Source: Eggerthellaceae bacterium
GTDB taxonomy: Bacteria; Actinomycetota; Coriobacteriia; Coriobacteriales; Eggerthellaceae
DNA length: 7,650 nt
Direction of reading: 5' to 3'
Assembly (NCBI GenBank): GCA_003452695.1
Contig: DMNP01000286.1
Location: 1 to 7,650 of the forward strand
Both the position numbers and the translations under genes were made by a program. Of this stretch, positions 4,993 to 7,650 are shown piece by piece. Positions within the stretch are counted from its first letter, which is position 1; every line of letters begins with the position of its first letter. The notes under the pieces are model-generated. The model was given only the letters and a program-made list of their open reading frames with translations. It made no database searches and was not told the DNA's origin.

Positions 4993-7650
4993 CTATGCGT
5001 CGTCCCTCCGGCGGCGGGCAGCAGCGAAGCAGGCTACGGCAGCGGCTAGAGCAGCCATCACGCCCAGGTGGAACAGGAGCAGCTGGTCGCCCGTCTTGGG
5101 CGTGGTCCGGTTCGGCGGGGTCGTCCTGTCCGGCGGCGGGGTAGTCCGGTTCGGCGGGGTGTAACTGTTCTCGAACGACTTGCCGCCGGCGTAGCTTACC
5201 TCGCAGGAAAGCGTGCCATCGCCGTTGTCGGTTACGGCAACAGAGACGCGCTCCGTATGCTTGTCGTAGGTGAACCCGGTCGAAGTGCCGGCCATCTCGT
5301 TCACGGTGTAGACGAAGGTCTTGCCCGCGTCGGCCTGCGTGTAGGCAATGGGCGAGAACGCGACGGCGCCGTCGGCCTCGTTCGCGACGGTTTCGATGAC
5401 CGTGCCGCTTTCATCGCGCAGCTGGAAGTAGAACTGGTTGGCCTGCAGCTTGGCGCCGGTAAGGGTCTTGGTGAAGGCGAAGGCGGCCTCGCCGGATGCC
5501 TCGTAGGCGTTGGCGAAGCTGGCCTCGTCCTCGTCGTAGGCGGCGGTGGCCGTAAGCGTGCCGTCGCCGTTGTCGACCACGGTAACCAACACGGCTTCCT
5601 CGTGGGCATCGTAGGTGTAGCCTGCATCGCCCGCGTCTACCTCGGTTATCGTGTAGGCGAATTCCTTCTTTGATACGGGCAGGCCGTCCTCGCCCACCAT
5701 GTCGTCTTGGGTGTAGGCGATGGCCGGGAACTCGACTGCGTCGTCCGCATCGTTCTTGGCGGTGGCCACGACCGTGCCGTCTGCGTCCTTCACCTGGAAC
5801 GAGAACTGCTCCGCTGCCAGCGTGCGGCCGCTCAGGGATTTCGAGGCCTGCAAAACCACCTGGCCCGTTGCCGTGTAGGCGTTCACGAACACGGCCGCGT
5901 CGACCAAGGTGCCCTCGGGTTGTTCGATGGTCTCGCCGTCATTGGCCGCTTCCCCGTCAGAGCCGTCGCCGCTTTCAGCGTCCGCTCCCCCGTCAGATTC
6001 CTGCTGGCCTTCCATGGCGGCGCCTTCGACAGCGCCTGCCTGGGTATCGCCGGCCGCGCCGCCTTGCGCATCACTGGCTGCATCGCCGGTCGAATCGTCG
6101 GCTGCGCCGCCTTGCGCATCGTCGGCCGCAGCGGCGCTTTCGCTCGTCTCGTAGTACTCGACCGTGCAAGCCAGCGTGCCGTCGCCGTTGTCGGCAACGT
6201 CCACGGCCACGTTGAACAGCTGCGCGGAGTAGGCGTAGCCGTCCGGGACCGGATCGGGCACGACCTCGCGCACCTGGTAGAGGTGGCGGCCCAGCTGGTC
6301 CTGGTCGTAGGCAATCGGCTCGAAGGGAACCGCACCCTCGGCGTCGTTGGCGACCGTCTGAAGCACTTCGCCCGTAGCCGCATCGAGCAGCTGGAACGAG
6401 AACTGCCCCGCGGCAAGCGCGCGGCCCGTAAGCTGCTTGGAAACCTGCAGCTGCGCCTGCCCCTGCGCTTCGTACACGTTGGCGAAGGCGGCCGCGTCCT
6501 CGTCGTAGGCGGCGGTGGCGCTGAGCGTGCCGTCGCCGTTGTCAACCACCGTAATGGCAACGGCATCCTCATGCGCGTCGTAGGTATAGCCGGGCGCGCC
6601 CGCGTTCTCTTCCACGATGGTGTATGCGAAGGTCTTCTCCGCTAGGGGCTTGCCGGCCTCGTCCACCATGTCGTCTTGGTCGAATGCGATGCTCGGGAAG
6701 GCCACCGCGCCGTCCGCATCGTTCGTGGCGGTGGCCACGACCGTGCCGTCCGCATCCTTCACCTGGAACGAGAACTGCTCAGCGGCGAGCACGCGGCCCG
6801 TCAGCGCCTTCGACGCCTGCAGGTCCACAGAGCCCTTAGCCTCGTAGACGTTTTCGAACACGGCGCCGTCGCCGTCGTAGGCCGGGGTGGCGGTGAGCGT
6901 GCCATCGCCGTTGTCTACCACGGTGACGGTTACGCTTTCCTCGTCGCCGTCGTAGATGTAGCCGGCGGGCACGGGTTCAGGCACGACCTCGCGGATGGTA
7001 TAGGCGAAATCCTTCTGCGTTACGGGCTTGCCCTGGTCATCCACCATGTCGGCTTGGGTGTATTCGATGGCCGGGAAGGCCACCGCGCCCGCGGCGTCAT
7101 TCTTGGCGCTGCCCACGACCGTGCCGGCCGCATCGCGCAGCTCGAATTCGAACTGCTGGTCGGCAAGCGCACGGCCCGAAAGCGCCTTCGTGGCCTGCAC
7201 CTGCACCTGGCCCTTCGCCTTGTAGGTGTTCTCGAAGGCGGCGCCGTCGCCGGCACCTTCGACGTCGCTGGCGTAGACGACATCAGCCTTCAGCACGCCG
7301 TAGCCCGGGTCGGACACGGTTACGGTCACCGGTTCTTCGTGCGTGTCGTAGGTGTAGCCCGGCTTGCCGTCGTCGACTTCCACGATGGTGTAGGCATGCT
7401 CTCCCAGGTGCTGCAGGTCGAACTCGAGCGCGGGGAACTTCACCGCGCCCGTGGCGTCGTTCGTCGCCGTGCTCACGACCTGGTCGTCGCCGTCGCGCAG
7501 TTCGAAGGTGAACTGCTTGTCGGCCAGCGCGCGGCCCGTAAGCGCCTTCGTGGCCTCCAGCACGGCCGAGCCTTCCGCCTCGTAAACGTTCTTCAGCGTC
7601 TGGGAACCGCCCGCATAGGTCTTTTTGGCCGTCATGGTGCCGTCGCCGTT
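4993..7650 (-). CDS. LPXTG-type surface protein with repeated pilin isopeptide (Spy0128/FctA-like) domains, 5' end missing
   Basis: The C-terminal ~885 residues of a larger secreted protein; no signal peptide is in view. Numbering here starts at the ATG at 7635, which is not the true start: the frame stays open to the edge and the preceding codons encode NGDGT, part of the recurring DNGDGTL motif. Six domains of about 105-125 residues follow the Spy0128/FctA pattern: [AVF]xKxLxG-x-LxxxQFxFxL, then YTxxE, then GYxYxxHxE, VTVxDNGDGTL and FxNxY. Apparent isopeptide triads are K30/E86/N136, K150/E216/N262, K276/E342/N386, K400/E457/N585, K599/E665/N709 and K723/E780/N823. After the last domain come a Pro/Thr/Arg-rich wall region (826-844), the sorting motif TPKTG (845-849), a hydrophobic helix (851-873) and RRRR. 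It is probably covalently attached to peptidoglycan by a sortase encoded elsewhere, acting as a stalk-like adhesin or fibre component. Ligand unknown. Domain assignment is by pattern. Confidence 0.9.
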   Translation of the reverse strand, partial: NGDGTMTAKKTYAGGSQTLKNVYEAEGSAVLEATKALTGRALADKQFTFELRDGDDQVVSTATNDATGAVKFPALEFDLQHLGEHAYTIVEVDDGKPGYTYDTHEEPVTVTVSDPGYGVLKADVVYASDVEGAGDGAAFENTYKAKGQVQVQATKALSGRALADQQFEFELRDAAGTVVGSAKNDAAGAVAFPAIEYTQADMVDDQGKPVTQKDFAYTIREVVPEPVPAGYIYDGDEESVTVTVVDNGDGTLTATPAYDGDGAVFENVYEAKGSVDLQASKALTGRVLAAEQFSFQVKDADGTVVATATNDADGAVAFPSIAFDQDDMVDEAGKPLAEKTFAYTIVEENAGAPGYTYDAHEDAVAITVVDNGDGTLSATAAYDEDAAAFANVYEAQGQAQLQVSKQLTGRALAAGQFSFQLLDAATGEVLQTVANDAEGAVPFEPIAYDQDQLGRHLYQVREVVPDPVPDGYAYSAQLFNVAVDVADNGDGTLACTVEYYETSESAAAADDAQGGAADDSTGDAASDAQGGAAGDTQAGAVEGAAMEGQQESDGGADAESGDGSDGEAANDGETIEQPEGTLVDAAVFVNAYTATGQVVLQASKSLSGRTLAAEQFSFQVKDADGTVVATAKNDADDAVEFPAIAYTQDDMVGEDGLPVSKKEFAYTITEVDAGDAGYTYDAHEEAVLVTVVDNGDGTLTATAAYDEDEASFANAYEASGEAAFAFTKTLTGAKLQANQFYFQLRDESGTVIETVANEADGAVAFSPIAYTQADAGKTFVYTVNEMAGTSTGFTYDKHTERVSVAVTDNGDGTLSCEVSYAGGKSFENSYTPPNRTTPPPDRTTPPNRTTPKTGDQLLLFHLGVMAALAAAVACFAAARRRRDDA
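4996..5103 (-). other. Sortase sorting signal and membrane anchor
   Basis: Residues 845-880: TPKTG in place of LPxTG, then D-Q and about 22 hydrophobic residues (LLLFHLGVMAALAAAVACF...), then the positive tail RRRRDDA. The first position is Thr rather than Leu, which is tolerated or specific in some actinobacterial sortase classes. The upstream wall-spanning segment is Pro-rich. Confidence 0.9.
5105..5160 (-). repeat. 17-bp direct repeat encoding the Pro/Thr/Arg-rich wall segment
   Basis: gtccggttcggcggggt is present identically at 5105-5121 and 5144-5160, with a related, slightly longer unit between them. It encodes a T-P-P-[NDP]-R-T-T type segment between the last domain and TPKTG. Such exact short repeats can expand or contract by slippage, which would vary the length of the wall-spanning stem. 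Confidence 0.8.
5164..7590 (-). repeat. Six tandem isopeptide-domain repeats (approx. residues 16-824)
   Basis: Domain boundaries, counted from the codon at 7635: 16-138, 139-264, 265-388, 389-587 (with the acidic insert), 588-711 and 712-824. Each unit contributes a Lys near its start and an Asn in its last strand. Units 3 and 5 are the closest pair at protein and DNA level. Unit 1 lacks the DNGDGTL motif (it has SDPGYGVLKADVVYASD instead) and is the most diverged. Further repeats almost certainly continue beyond the window edge, because the codons just past 7635 already show the end of another unit. Confidence 0.88.
5896..6150 (-). other. Acidic low-complexity insert within domain 4
   Basis: Residues about 496-580 are dominated by Ala, Asp, Gly, Glu, Ser and Gln with no hydrophobic core. 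DAQGGAA occurs twice (506-512, 522-528) among Asp/Glu clusters. It separates the strand CTVEYYE from the closing FVNAY strand that holds the presumed isopeptide Asn (N585) of domain 4, so it is an insertion inside a domain and not a linker between domains. Likely a flexible, negatively charged loop on the surface of the stalk. Confidence 0.8.

Noticed and set aside
4877..5164. Plus-strand gene of 95 codons starting at GTG 4877
   Set aside because: Beyond the repeat peptide it runs through the hairpin and antisense to the sorting signal of the surface protein with no recognisable domain. Only the repeat part is kept, as a finding.

Overview
The window is a GC-rich, entirely minus-strand segment from what looks like an anaerobic actinobacterium. 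My best guess is Coriobacteriia (an Eggerthella/Gordonibacter-type gut bacterium). The reasons are the anaerobic (cobalt-early) corrin pathway, an LPXTG-type wall-anchored protein made of pilin-like isopeptide domains, an actinobacterial-style toxin/antitoxin pair, and high-GC codon use throughout. The taxonomic call is inference.

Region 1 (1-3578): a compact cobalamin operon, read right to left: cbiF (cobalt-precorrin-4 C11-methyltransferase), cbiG (cobalt-precorrin-5A hydrolase), cobJ/cbiH (precorrin-3B C17-methyltransferase), cobK/cbiJ (precorrin-6A reductase), then the first 15 codons of a cbiE-like methyltransferase cut by the window edge. Together they carry out C17 methylation with ring contraction, C11 methylation, loss of the C2 fragment and macrocycle reduction. 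The genes overlap or nearly touch, except for a 103-bp gap before cbiE.

Region 2 (3579-4081): the cbiF leader, then a small very basic ORF with its own promoter and a perfect Shine-Dalgarno. A strong intrinsic terminator on the same strand lies INSIDE its reading frame, about 40 codons before the first in-frame stop. Transcripts ending there would have no stop codon. That is the architecture of ArfA/BrfA-type backup ribosome-rescue factors, so this is the best candidate for an undescribed system in the window.

Region 3 (4081-4990): a two-gene toxin/antitoxin operon (toxin first, ribbon-helix-helix antitoxin second) with its own promoter and operator-like repeats. It is bracketed by copies of a short repeat family, one pair being identical over 26 bp. 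A long hairpin at 4950-4986 closes the neighbouring surface-protein gene.

Region 4 (4993-7650, continuing past the edge): the C-terminal ~885 residues of a large repetitive surface protein. It has six Spy0128/FctA-like domains, each with an apparent Lys/Glu/Asn isopeptide triad, an acidic low-complexity insert inside the fourth domain, a Pro/Thr-rich wall region and a TPKTG sorting signal. Its true start lies outside the window.
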